Origin: Adineta ricciae
Taxonomy: Eukaryota; Rotifera; Eurotatoria; Adinetida; Adinetidae
Assembly: GCA_905250025.1 (NCBI GenBank)
Contig: CAJNOJ010000294.1
Coordinates: forward strand, 51,397 to 115,396
DNA: 64,000 nt
Direction of reading: 5' to 3'
The position numbers were made by a program, and so were the translations under genes. The notes under the pieces were generated by a model. It ran no database searches, was not told the DNA's origin, and saw only the letters and a list, made by a program, of their open reading frames with translations. This document shows positions 1 to 9,938 of the stretch, piece by piece; position 1 is the stretch's first letter, and each line of letters begins with the position of its first letter.

Positions 1-405
1 ACTCTCTTTTCATTCAATTACACAGCAGTGACCTCAGGACCTACGCTCATGTTTGGGTTCAAAAATGGTCCAGCAGATACAAACTACTTGGACGATGTAT
101 CTGTCGTACTTGCTAGTGCGCCTCTTATTCAACTGTTGCAGAATCCTGCCTTCGAAAACTCATCATCAACACCAACTGGTTGGATAACATCGTGTCAATC
201 AGGATGTGGTGCTGGAAATCAAGGTCAAATAACAAGCAGTAGCTGCTATTCTGGTAACTGTTACATTGATCGTTGCCAAAATCCTAATTATGATTTTCTC
301 GCTCAATCCTTTCCGGCCACAATTGGTTATAACTACATAATCTCATTTCGACTCTACCAGACGGGAGGTGCCGCTGGCAAATTCTATGCCAATATTTATG
401 ATTGA
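1..405 (+). CDS. Secreted repeat-domain protein, C-terminal end (5' truncated by window)
   Basis: The reading frame is open from base 1 to a TGA at 403-405, so this is the last 134 codons of a longer gene; the GTG at 28 is not a real start. Two similar modules are visible. The first ends with YLDDVSV near residue 35. The second begins near residue 53 (NPAFENSS..TGW) and carries cysteine pairs CQSGCG and CYSGNCYIDRC before an aromatic beta-rich tail. From family memory, this jelly-roll-like module recurs in secreted bdelloid proteins; a sugar-binding role is only a guess. No membrane segment follows. A poly(A) signal (AATAAA) lies about 35 bp after the stop. Confidence 0.6.
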   Translation, partial: TLFSFNYTAVTSGPTLMFGFKNGPADTNYLDDVSVVLASAPLIQLLQNPAFENSSSTPTGWITSCQSGCGAGNQGQITSSSCYSGNCYIDRCQNPNYDFLAQSFPATIGYNYIISFRLYQTGGAAGKFYANIYD

Positions 406-630
406 ACTGTTTTATTATTTCATATACTAAAACTAATTAATAAAGACAATCTCTCAGCGCTATTCTTGATTGCAAGAGTGAAATGTTGTAGTTTTGTATT
501 TGCTGAAGAAATGTGACAGTATCGTCGTATCTTCTTTCGAAAATTCTTATCTCGAATATAAAAAAGATACTAATGTAAGAGAAAGACCAAAACTGCGAAG
601 TAATCATTCGCTTTTTAGTCATATTTCAGT

Positions 631-1166
631 ATGCCACTCTATGTTATTGAACATCCAAAGGTACTACTAACCAAGCAACAAAAGGAGAGAGTATGCAAAG
701 AAATCACACACATTCATTGCACTGTAACTGGTGCTTTACCTGCACTTGTCAACGTTGTATTTCATTCAACTGATGATAACGTAAGTACAAATGTAGCAGA
801 TTTACTACTAGAATTGTTTTTCTGCTTGAAAATGAAAAGGTTGAATTCATCAATAATAAACCTCGCCATAAAGCACGAATTATTGGTCATATCCGAGCTG
901 GTCGATCGGCCGAGTCAAAGGAATCTTTGATTTCTCAAATAAATAATGCATGGATGACGATTGTGGGTGAACGTTGCCATCTTATCGGCGTAAACGATGT
1001 AAATCCCGAAAATGCTGCTGAAGATGGTATCATGCTTCCTGCAGCAGGAGAAGAAATGGAATGGCTAGAGAGAAATGAGAAGATCTTTGAAGAGCGCGCC
1101 GAGAAAGGCGAGGAAACTTCACGAGATTTTCTAGCTGATCTAAAGGCCATGCAATCGAAATTGTAA
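631..1166 (+). CDS. Tautomerase superfamily protein, cis-CaaD-like, two exons
   Basis: Join 631-780 and 840-1166 gives 158 aa; the 59-bp intron starts GTAAGT and ends AAAAG and lies in phase 0. The protein starts Met-Pro, so removal of Met exposes the Pro-1 catalytic base of the tautomerase family. The run IIGHIRAGRSAESKESLI after the splice joins exon 1 motifs (ITHIHCTVTGA, FVNVVF-like) exactly as in the cis-3-chloroacrylic acid dehalogenase/tautomerase_3 group, and EDGIMLPAAGEE near the C-terminus also fits. Members act as cytosolic homo-oligomers on small alpha-keto or haloacid substrates; the substrate here is unknown. The family is common in bacteria and fungi, so transfer is possible. 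Poly(A) signal AATAAA at 1246-1251. Confidence 0.82.
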
Positions 1167-1659
1167 CATCTTACTCTTTCCGCTCACATGAGTCGAGCGC
1201 ATATTCTTCTTGTAAGAATATTGAATGTGGACATTTTTCTCTTTAAATAAATGCGTTCGCTCGTTCATCCGATCTGTTTCGAAATCTGTAACGAGTCGAC
1301 AATGATTAGTTGTGATTATTTTTTTGTTATATTGAGTACATTTTCTAAAATGCTTTACGATAAAAACTCTTTAATGAATCAACATCTATCTGTTTTTCAT
1401 CTATTTCTTAGGTCTGAAAATGCAAGCTATATGAACACTACTCTCTATTGTATGAAAATCAGGTTGATGAGTTGGACAAAAAGAAATCATTCATCTTTAC
1501 TATTATTTATATTTTTTGCGAATAGAAAAAAACTTCGAAATCGCTTACAATCGATTACTGCAAGCCGATATTTACTTCAATTGGATGTGTTATGTTCAAC
1601 AATAGAACTGTCAGTTTGATCTTTTTAAATTGTTTCAGTTGTTGGTATTGTAATATTTC
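1167..1659. other. Intergenic, no gene recognised
   Basis: The 1251-1619 open frame has no recognisable domain and low-complexity AT-rich composition. It probably contains the promoter and leader of the downstream DED-like exon. Confidence 0.5.
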
Positions 1660-1912
1660 ATGGATTATCATCACTTATGTGCGATTCTTCTCAATCTTCA
1701 AGATCGTCTTGCAAATGATGATCGAAAGCGTCTTCATTTTTACCTTGGGAATGATATTCCACGAAGGTTTCGAGATGGTCCATCTCTTAGTGGAACACTC
1801 AGCCTGATGGATTCCCTTTTTGATCAGGATAAAATCAATGAAGACGATTTAACCCATCTTATCAACGCTTTGGAACAAATTCGTCGTTTGGATGCCGTAA
1901 AATTATTGAAAG
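1660..1912 (+). pseudogene. Death-effector-domain-like exon (gene probably decayed)
   Basis: From ATG 1660 the frame encodes an 84-residue all-helical module: LQDRLANDDRKRL, a central LMDSLF, and ALEQIRRLDAVKLL. The last element resembles the helix 6 RxDL-type motif of death effector domains. The exon would end at 1912 in phase 1 (LLK, then G/GT), the same intron position and phase as the shorter DED genes at 30256 and 43160, which confirms relationship. No acceptor within the next 100 bp gives a long in-frame continuation. An open frame at 1931-2060 (..GLNESVQSLSV..) may be the old second exon. DED proteins act in cell-death or immune scaffolds in animals; the partner here is unknown. A decayed NHL region follows 300 bp downstream and may once have been part of the same gene. 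Confidence 0.5.
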
Positions 1913-2241
1913 GTTTGCTTTTCTCCTTAGTACATTTTCATCGAAATCAATGACTATGGATTAAATGAATCTGTGCAAAGTCTATCAGTCATAATACTAC
2001 CATTCACCGATCAACTTCTTCACGATGATAAGGTTGAAGAAGATAAAGAAGCTTTAAAATCTGGTAAGTTAATGTTCTTTTAGTTCTCATTGCAGAGAAA
2101 GATATTCAAACAAGCGTTGAAAATCTCGATGATTTCTCTTTAAAGCGAAAGAAGAAACCAGCACTATGAATATATTTTAGATTAGTTCTTTGTGCCGTTA
2201 TGATCATGTTGAATATTTTCCTTTGGAGTTGAAATCGAACC

Positions 2242-2718
2242 AGAGACAAATGGTTCAATCAGAATCGACAGGAAATTGTTATTGGAAACATTTCATGTCG
2301 AAGTTTAACAGTGGATCAACACGGATTTCTCTATGTTTCAGATCACGAAAGAAATAAAGTGAGAAGATGGAAACTCGGAGAAAAAGGAAGAAGAACATTG
2401 ACCGCAGGTGGTAATGGCCAAGGAAACCAATTGAATCTACTCGAAAAGCCTACTTTTATTTTCGTTGATACCAATCAATCGATTTAGATATCAGATCATG
2501 CGAATCATCGCGTTATGAAATAGTTTAAGGCTGCGAAGAAAGAGATCATTGTCGCTGAAGGAGATGAGAGATGTGAAGTCGTTGTTGGCGGATATAGAAG
2601 AGGCAGTCGGAAAAATCGATTCAATAATCCTGATGATTTATCAATGGATCTTGAAGGAAACTGTTACATTTCGGACACTGAGAATCATCGAATCGTTCTT
2701 GTTGATTCGATTTCATGA
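2242..2718 (+). pseudogene. NHL-repeat (six-bladed propeller) protein remnant
   Basis: Reading in the frame of TGG 2251 gives typical NHL blades: WFNQNR, then LTVDQHGFLYVSDHERNKVRRW, then FIFVDTNQSI, ISDHANHRVMK and MDLEGNCYISDTENHRIVLVD. The frame is broken by TAG at 2485, TAG at 2521 and TGA at 2716, and the usual start and further blades are missing. NHL-propeller proteins are greatly expanded in bdelloids. The stops in conserved blade positions show decay rather than intron structure. The upstream DED-like exon raises the possibility of an ancestral DED-NHL composite, but continuity cannot be shown. Confidence 0.72.
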
Positions 2719-3559
2719 TTTGAACCCCAATTTAAGAACTTTTTCTTTTCATATAATATTTTTACAAGTAAAATTGACGAAGCCTAGTCGAATCGTGCCT
2801 CATCTTAATTACAATATGGAAGCACATTGAATGGTGCTCTTGTTGAGCAGAAAATCAAGGGATACCTGGAAAAGATGAGGGTGACCTGACGTGAGTGAAA
2901 TTTCACCCACGCGGTTTCATGGCAAAAAAAGAACGACAAGCTTTTCATATCGCCTTGTTAAGTGTAGTCAAACGTGGATATAGTATTAAAAGACAAGTAA
3001 GGAGTGAGTTAGACCGATGTGGATAAACTAGATGCAAACTTTGGTGAAATTTATTCAGATCTCCTTTGTACTTGTTGACATTACCGAAGTCATGCCCGAT
3101 GTTCTCGATGATCTAAAGCATAGACATCCGTTCAGAAACAGCTTTCAAATATGGTCTTGACTTGAAGAGAGTTAAAGTACGGACAAAACGTTACGAGAAA
3201 AATGTTTAAAACTTCTCGGTGCTTCAGTATGCCGAAAAGGAACGCTTTACTAAAATCTTTTACGGTCCTTCATAAATTCATTTGCACAATAACTCCTGAA
3301 AAAGCGATTTGACTGTGATGAAACTCTCAATGGCGTACTATTACATCAAAATTTCACTGGAGTTCGAAAGCTTTTTAACTTATAGTTTATCTCACAAAAT
3401 ACGATGTAATAAACCATAAATTCGCTTCGCATCCATTTTATTATCTTTAAGAATATAAAACTATTCGTTGATAAGAGTTCTTTCTTCTTTTATATATCTC
3501 CTGAATAGGGCTCACAAGTGGTTCTATTGTATACGATTTGCTCCTTTATTGAGTGAATA
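2719..3559. other. Intergenic; possible further NHL debris and promoter of WWE-ART gene
   Basis: No frame with a recognisable domain is seen. The segment next to 2719 may be decayed extension of the NHL gene. The last 100 bp before 3560 should hold the promoter of the next gene; no clear TATA box was identified. Confidence 0.4.
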
Positions 3560-4630
3560 ATGGCACACGCTGCTTCCTCTCATGTACCACTACAAAGATG
3601 GAGACGCACAGAATGGTTGTATAAGTCGAATACGGATCCATGGTCTTCCGAGGCTGCTCAATGGAGTTGTTATTCGGATGTGGAAGCAGCGATGATTGAA
3701 GAAGCGTTTCAGAAAAAAGCAAGTGAAGCTCTTCTCGACAGCTACCACGTCGATTTCAAACACTTTGTTCAAATCTCGAACGATGATTTCAATAAACAAC
3801 GACCTGTAAAAAGACTTCATGGAAGGGAGAACGAAGTACGACTACGTGAAGGCAGATTCTTTTCTAGCATTATATCACCTGCAACAGCGTTCGTCGAAAG
3901 TACAAATGTATCCAACTTCAATGATATGGTTCGAAATCATTTCAACTGTAAATCTTTTATGGACTGCTACAGAACTAATGGTTGCTTCTGGATAGAGAGA
4001 GCAGTGGAAGGTCTGGTTATAGAAGGAAAGAAAATGGGAAGACAACAAGAAGCAGAGTGGATGGCACAACAGCTTCTTAATGTGAAAGGAGAAAGCGAAG
4101 AAAAGGCACTCGCTGTCTGCGTCCGTTTATACACTATGGAAACGTTCTTGTATAAAAAGATCAATGAATTTCTCCGTTTATTGGGGGAAGATGCACACAT
4201 TGATTTTGTACGAAGCAAAGTACCTACATTTGGACCGTTCATACATCTTTTTCATAGCCTGTTAGGGCGCAATAAAGAAAAATTGACTGTTTATCGTGGT
4301 GCCAATCTGTCCAATCAGTTGATCGAGCAGTTTAAACGGTCTATTGGCAAAAAACAATGGTTATTTCCAGCATTTACTTCAACGAGTCGTTCCGTCAGTT
4401 TGGCCGAACAGTTTGGCAATGTATTGTTTGAAATTGATATAAATTACTTGGGTACGGATATTTCAGAATACTCATTTTACCCTGAAGAAGAAGAGGTTCT
4501 ACTCCGAAACGGCTTCTGGTTTCAGATTGATTCATGCTCATTCGATGCTAAAAAGGCAAAGTGGATTATACATCTCAGTGAAGGACTGGTCGTACGCGTT
4601 GTCGACGCGATTAGACCAACCAATAAGTGA
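3560..4630 (+). CDS. WWE-domain ADP-ribosyltransferase (ARTC/R-S-E type)
   Basis: A single-exon gene of 356 aa starting at ATG 3560. Residues about 12-90 form a WWE domain: TEWLYKS, DPWSS, QWSCYSD, IEEAF, then YHVDFKHFVQIS and QRPVKR, a module that binds poly- or iso-ADP-ribose in PARPs and Deltex-type E3s. The C-terminal half is an arginine-type ADP-ribosyltransferase fold with the R-S-E triad: Tyr-Arg-Gly at 245-247, FTSTSR at 272-277, and the ARTT E-x-E at 310-312 (EEEEVLL). It would transfer ADP-ribose from NAD+ to protein side chains, guided by WWE recognition of existing ADP-ribose chains. No signal peptide or membrane segment, so cytosolic or nuclear. Poly(A) signal near 4702. The catalytic residues look intact. 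Confidence 0.88.
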   Translation: MAHAASSHVPLQRWRRTEWLYKSNTDPWSSEAAQWSCYSDVEAAMIEEAFQKKASEALLDSYHVDFKHFVQISNDDFNKQRPVKRLHGRENEVRLREGRFFSSIISPATAFVESTNVSNFNDMVRNHFNCKSFMDCYRTNGCFWIERAVEGLVIEGKKMGRQQEAEWMAQQLLNVKGESEEKALAVCVRLYTMETFLYKKINEFLRLLGEDAHIDFVRSKVPTFGPFIHLFHSLLGRNKEKLTVYRGANLSNQLIEQFKRSIGKKQWLFPAFTSTSRSVSLAEQFGNVLFEIDINYLGTDISEYSFYPEEEEVLLRNGFWFQIDSCSFDAKKAKWIIHLSEGLVVRVVDAIRPTNK

Positions 4631-4871
4631 GTTTTTATGCTCCTTGTATCTGAAGTATAATTTCTAGTTCCACATATTCTCTTCACATAAATGTTAAACT
4701 CAAAATAAAGAACTGTCACCCAGTAAAAACCTTACACCTTCTATGTGATATGAAGAATTCACTCATAACCAGTTCATAGTTTTCGGTAATGAATTTGATG
4801 TGAATACGAATTCAAAGAATGAAGTATGTGGTATTAATTGTGGCTTTTCGATGTATCAAATTGAAGTTAGT

Positions 4872-5260
4872 TATTTGTGTTGCAATTAAATGTGTGCACG
4901 GTTCGCGTACCAAACCAAATCTGCGAAAATAATTTGTTACAGTGATCACTATATGGGTCAATGTAATCGGCTGAGAGAATTGAAGTCCGGTGTAACTAAG
5001 GTATTTTTTTGGAAACGACTCTGTAGGTCATGCATCAGCATCGATCAATGTTGTACTGTTGCGACNTATTTGTGTTGCAATTAAATGTGTGCACGGTTCG
5101 CGTACCAAACCAAATCTGCGAAAATAATTTGTTACAGTGATCACTATATGGGTCAATGTAATCGGCTGAGAGAATTGAAGTCCGGTGTAACTAAGGTATT
5201 TTTTTGGAAACGACTCTGTAGGTCATGCATCAGCATCGATCAATGTTGTACTGTTGCGAC
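4872..5260. repeat. Perfect 194-bp tandem copy around a single N (assembly join)
   Basis: Bases 4872-5065 are repeated without any difference that I can see at 5067-5260, and the only base between them is the N at 5066. Zero divergence plus an N at the seam is what results when two contig ends that overlap are joined without merging. The duplicated open frame (..CARFAYQTK..) has no recognised domain. Confidence 0.9.
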
Positions 5261-6120
5261 AATTTGTCATCTACGAACTATAGTAAGAATTCATCGGTAA
5301 ACGCGCTTGACGCATCGATATCCCGGACAAACTTGGCGTTTGGCACAGAAATTATATTGTGAGTATGACAGTGCATCATTATCATCCATTCTATAGGGGA
5401 TAGAATCTAGCCTAGATAAAAATAGTGTTTTTCAAGTAATATCAAATTCAATGACGCGACAACTTACCACTCTGTCTTATGATGTTAATACACCGGAGAT
5501 TATAACGTGCCGCAAGAGAAAAAAATCGTTGATTTTTCTTATAGTTCAATGCATGAAGATAAACGTTGACAGAGTCGAGATTTTCTGGTGATTCAACATT
5601 TTTCTATGCTGAGACATCTCAAAGTGGTCATCTTTTTTCGCTGTTGCTGTTCGCTGCATAATAACAAGTTATAACACGATGAAAAATAACTATAGTAATG
5701 ACAAAATCCCACACAAATCTTGGTGATGCTTATTGCAATTATTTCGCTACTGACAGAGCTCTCTAATTTTTGCAGTCGACGTGGATGTTCTACGTCGCAA
5801 ACATTTTTATTTTACTAGAAAAATGTATCAAGAACATATTCGCCTATGAAGAACCCATTTGTGTATTGTCTCTATAGCCTCAGTGGTGACCAGAATTAAA
5901 TCAGAAGCTATTCTATAGTATGTCGAAGTACAGAAAAGCGTATGAGGACTTCATCTTCGTTGCATAAATTTTCAACTATTTTTGTTTTTTTCAGCATCTG
6001 TATTTATTGATGAATACGAATGAATAATGGCAGAGAAAGATCCAAGGAAAAAAGTAAAAGTCAATGATTTAGCATATAAAATTAAAATCAGTCAAACATG
6101 TCAAAGTATAAGCATGCCTA
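5261..6120. other. Intergenic, nothing recognised
   Basis: No coding frame with domain resemblance on either strand. The D8C gene ends at 6121 on the minus strand, so the right edge should carry its 3' UTR. Confidence 0.45.
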
Positions 6121-7227
6121 TCAATTGGTTGTGCAATATCTATAGCTTGAACTACTGGTTGGTACTAGATAAAATATATAATACCCGCTACAGTTCATAA
6201 CGCTGATTGGCGAGACTGAATACCCACAATAAGAACCTGTGTAAAAGCATGCATTTCCAGTTGTTAATGTACCGGCTTTTGATGGTAATGATCCATTATA
6301 ATAGCCAGGATAATTGGTGCCACATGTATTTGTCGTATAAATAGGTGACGAAGCAATTTGTGAACCGGCACTTCCAGAAGCACGGTACCAACCGGCGGTG
6401 AGGCTTGAGTCATAGGGAGTATAACAACAGCTATAACCCACTTGCTGATTTCGAGTTACATCATTCAGAATCGAGTAAGCGTAACATTGAATTGGTAAAG
6501 TGGCGGAACTGGCAGTTGTTGATGCTGAAACACGAACAAAATCGATAGTTGATTCTAATAAAGATCTTTAAAAAACTAATCTTTACTTGTGCCACTGTCT
6601 TCTGAACTGGAACTCGAACGACTACTTACCCTACAAAAGATAAGTGATATCAGAATAAATAGCGTTAGTTTTTTCAAATTTCCTTCCTACCAAAGTGTGA
6701 CAAACACAGCTAGTGGAACAGCAGCTATGATAAATCCAACTAAGAAGAAGAGCATTTTCGACGAGGTGATTTTCGCGCACAGTTTCGAGCAACTATATCA
6801 AAGACAAGTCTTTTGTTATGCTTGTTTGGCACTATTTACCTAAATTTAGATTCTTCGTTTGTTTTCGAGTTCATTCCTCCTTTATTCATAGAATTTGGAT
6901 CACCCCAAGCATTGCCTTGCACCATTGCAGCTGACGATGACGATCCATATTGTGCTGGTGTGATGTTCGAAACACTCAGTGATGAGTTCTGCTGAGGAAG
7001 AGTATTTATATTCCAATTGCTTTGTCGTTGAGACATTGCTTGATTATATTGAGGATCAACCGAGTTTCTAGGCAAAGAAACTAATGGAAGGTCTGATCTG
7101 CGAGTGTTGAGACCGTATTGATATGTTGAACTATCGTACGAATCCTATACACAAGTGGATATGAAAGCAGTGTCTCCACACATTATATAACACAGAAATC
7201 GTATTTGCATTCTATCCTACTTACCAT
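6121..7227 (-). CDS. Type II membrane protein with extracellular D8C domain, five exons
   Basis: Spliced on the minus strand from 7225-7227, 6840-7144, 6691-6792, 6587-6630 and 6121-6524; all introns are GT-AG (80, 47, 60 and 62 bp) and all junctions keep frame, giving 285 aa. The first exon would contain only the ATG. Residues 1-115 are polar and Asn/Ser/Gln rich (cytoplasmic); one hydrophobic helix lies at about 117-137 (MLFFLVGFIIAA..), with no signal peptide. Residues about 175-285 match the D8C domain of uromodulin/GP2-like proteins: GWYRASGSAG, CGTNYPGYYNG, CFYTGSYCGYS and a terminal YCTTN. D8C domains are extracellular, disulphide-rich and in known cases polymer or lectin-associated. 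The exact function here is unknown. The one-codon exon is an inference from splice signals. Confidence 0.75.
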
Positions 7228-8391
7228 AAGTCTCGTTTCAAATGTATCTATTTGTATAAAAATAATACAATCGTCTCTTTTTATTTCATCATTTTCTGTG
7301 TGAATATGTATGTTAATTAAATTCAGAGATCACGTTATGGTCGGCCCCGAGCAATTGTAATACTTCCAAATAAAAAAGTCTTCAACATGGGTTGCAGTTC
7401 TTTTATTTTTTTTTCGATAACGTCTCTTCTTAAAACAAATATAATTTCAAACAGTATATTCCGTGGACGAAATTTCTGGAATGCATTGTGTGACTATCAA
7501 CTGAATAAACCAAATCAGAAGGGCTAGCACTTGTTTTTCTTCCTTCTTCAGAGGAACTTCTGTTTCTTAATCAACATACCAATAGGTATTCGTACGGATT
7601 CTTGTATTATGAATTCCAACAACAATCCACCGAAATAGAGTTTAAAAATATACACTTCACTCATCAATTCGATCAGATGCTGTTGCTTTAGTATCACGAA
7701 ATCTGTCAAGTTTATACATTTCTCTTTGGTTGTCCATAGGGATGTACCGAGAAACTCGGTAGTCTTGTCGAAGTCCCGAGATTCACGTTCATCTAAGTTT
7801 TAGTCACCATACGTCAAAAGTTACTAAATTTAATTTCGAGTCCAGTCGACACCGTTTCAGTCATGTATTGGTCTCGGTACATCGCTAGTTGTTCATGGTA
7901 ACTAATAAAACACAAGAAATTGGATCAAAAGTATAAACTCTCGAACTGGTATTATTGATATACGAAACGGTGTTGAAAATCTGTGGAATTCTCTGTTTGA
8001 TTAAGATTAAGATGCTTTTCCGCTATCCGAGAAGTCGAAAACAATATGCGGGCAAATGACTGAACTTTCCAGAAACACTTATACAATGTTGAACGTTAAA
8101 ATAATGGTTAGACTTTACTCAATACTACTCGAAGAATCAATTCATATGAAGAGTAAAAAATTTGAAATGGAGTATTGTACAAATACAAAAAACAACGAGA
8201 AGAAATATAAAGAACTCCAGAGCCTCGTAAGATTGCATAATCTACATATTTATTACGAAATCTTCTACAATAAATTATTCTAATAATTGAAACAGAGCCG
8301 ACTTTTTTGTTACTTCTTCCTTTCTACATGTTTATTGATCATCAAATAACAAAATGACTCAAAGTAAAGAATGAGTTTAACTAACACGTTC
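7228..8391. other. Intergenic spacer containing a MITE
   Basis: Holds the upstream region of the D8C gene and the 3' side of the FAD monooxygenase, whose minus-strand AATAAA lies near 8334. The 75-aa open frame at 8056-8283 shows no domain and is probably chance. The only structured element found is the hAT-like MITE at 7737-7887. Confidence 0.5.
7737..7887. mobile_element. hAT-like miniature inverted-repeat element, 151 bp
   Basis: The two ends are inverted copies of TAGSGATGTACCGAGA: left end TAGGGATGTACCGAGA and right end, reverse complemented, TAGCGATGTACCGAGA, one mismatch in 16. The bases just outside are direct repeats of 8 bp, GTTGTCCA at 7729-7736 and GTTGTTCA at 7888-7895, one mismatch. 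A 16-bp terminal inverted repeat beginning TAG plus an 8-bp target duplication is the hAT superfamily signature. The interior has no transposase frame, so the element is non-autonomous. An internal hairpin ACCGAG-AAA-CTCGGT lies next to the left end (7745-7759). The mismatched target copies suggest an old insertion. Confidence 0.78.
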
Positions 8392-9636
8392 TTATTCACT
8401 TCCCTCAGAGACTGATCGATCCTCATTTGCAGCCATGTAGCCCATCTTAATCTTGCCACCGACTTTATACTCTTCAAATTGAGATGCGTGACCTAATTTT
8501 TGTCCATGTTCAACACCTTGTCTAGCGAATTTCATGACGATGTCTTCGTATGAACTTCTATTCTTCAACCAATCAGACCAACTTTGCATTTTCTCCCATA
8601 ATTGTAAGCCGTGAAAAGCAGCTTGACTCGTAGCGCTAGCGGTGTGTGGTCGAAATCCAGCTAATGCATCACCGACAAGTACTACCCTGCCATTGTAGTA
8701 ACACGCTTGCGTCGCCAGAATATCACTAACGGCTTGAACAAACGGTAATTGTGTCGCATTTACTAGTTCGATAAATTGAGGTGGAAGATTGCTATTCGCA
8801 TATTGTTTCAAATCTTTCCATACTTTGTGGGCAACTTTACCGCGGGGCACTGTCCAATGATGTTTTCTTCCATGACAATCAGTAAGAATTTCGGACGGAT
8901 CTGCGTGATTGCAATACCAAACCCAATTAATTAATCGACGTCCTTGATCTAATGCGCCATTTTGACCCGGGATAGTATAGCAAGCAAATTGAATTTCGGG
9001 TGCGTGGAAAAAAGTAACACCACCGATGAATGTTGATGTAAGTGATTCGGATATATCTGATTCAGGAACTGTTCCTCGCCAAACAACGTAATCAACATAA
9101 TTTCGTTCTATATTCGGATCGATTAACGTTCGAATACGACTTGATGCTCCGTCGGCTGCGATTAAAATATCACCTTTTATCGACTGCTTTTCATTTTTCT
9201 GCTCATAAAAGATTGTTACTGAATCATCATCGACTTCGATGTCCGTTACGTTTGCATCATAATCATAGCCTGTATTTCCACCCGTGTCGTCCGGTAATTG
9301 ACAGTACGCGCTCTTGATTCCATCGAAGTTGGCACGTAAAATATGATATAGTAAATCCCAACTAGTCGCTTGATGATCTATATTTTCCCGATGTATTTCG
9401 TTACCATGAACATCGAGATAACGTAGGAGAGTTGTTGGTATGGTAAGATCTCGTTTCGATCTATCGAATTTTTTTATAAATAAACGAGTTTCTTCGCCAG
9501 CGAAAATACCTGCTCCATTACCTTGAAAAAGAGGTAGAGAATTACGTTCTAAAATGTGAACATGGTGACCAAGCCGTTTGAGAGACAATCCAACGAATAA
9601 ACCCGCCAGACTTCCACCGACAACGATTATATTCAT
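8392..9636 (-). CDS. FAD-dependent aromatic monooxygenase, dihydroxypyridine-hydroxylase-like
   Basis: Single exon, 414 aa, ATG at 9634-9636. The N-terminus MNIIVVGGSLAGL is the Rossmann dinucleotide motif of group A flavoprotein monooxygenases, followed by ILER at the end of beta-2. IAADGASSRIR is the DG fingerprint, and VLVGDALAGFRPHTASATSQAAFHG is the GD motif that binds the FAD ribityl chain; the HTASATSQA form with YTIPGQNG and RRLINWVWY recalls 2,6-dihydroxypyridine 3-monooxygenase relatives. The enzyme would hydroxylate an aromatic or heteroaromatic ring with NAD(P)H and O2; substrate unknown. No targeting peptide or membrane anchor. Lack of introns and resemblance to bacterial/fungal enzymes fit horizontal origin, which needs a tree. 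A minus-strand poly(A) signal is near 8334. Confidence 0.87.
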   Translation of the reverse strand: MNIIVVGGSLAGLFVGLSLKRLGHHVHILERNSLPLFQGNGAGIFAGEETRLFIKKFDRSKRDLTIPTTLLRYLDVHGNEIHRENIDHQATSWDLLYHILRANFDGIKSAYCQLPDDTGGNTGYDYDANVTDIEVDDDSVTIFYEQKNEKQSIKGDILIAADGASSRIRTLIDPNIERNYVDYVVWRGTVPESDISESLTSTFIGGVTFFHAPEIQFACYTIPGQNGALDQGRRLINWVWYCNHADPSEILTDCHGRKHHWTVPRGKVAHKVWKDLKQYANSNLPPQFIELVNATQLPFVQAVSDILATQACYYNGRVVLVGDALAGFRPHTASATSQAAFHGLQLWEKMQSWSDWLKNRSSYEDIVMKFARQGVEHGQKLGHASQFEEYKVGGKIKMGYMAANEDRSVSEGSE

Positions 9637-9938
9637 TCTTATATGAAACTTGATTGATTAGTTATTGAAGTTCACCTTGTAATTATAATCAACATTGGAT
9701 TTCACTTTCACTTAGAAACAAATCAGTCTAATATTGACAGAGAGTTATGCTTTATCTCGATGGACATGCACTTGACTATGCACGTGTCAGTCGATGTGGT
9801 AGAAGAAAGAAGTAGAAAAGTGTATCGATGATGTCCATGTGTTTATTTAAAGAAAAAGACAACGAACGATATGTTTGTTATTGGTGTAGCATCGAGGAAT
9901 AGAAACATTACAATCGCTCCGCACACATATATTCAATC
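9637..9938. other. Upstream region of FAD monooxygenase and 3' flank of ART-TPR gene
   Basis: A 302-bp spacer between two minus-strand genes. No clear core promoter or other motif was identified. Confidence 0.4.

Noticed and set aside
1251-1619. 122-aa open frame
   Set aside because: No domain resemblance and unusual residue composition for a protein.
4890-5300. Duplicated small ORF as a tandem gene pair
   Set aside because: The perfect duplicate is separated by N and is best explained by an unmerged contig overlap.
8056-8283. 75-aa open frame
   Set aside because: Low-complexity Lys/Asn/Tyr-rich frame in AT-rich spacer without domain or homologue in the window.
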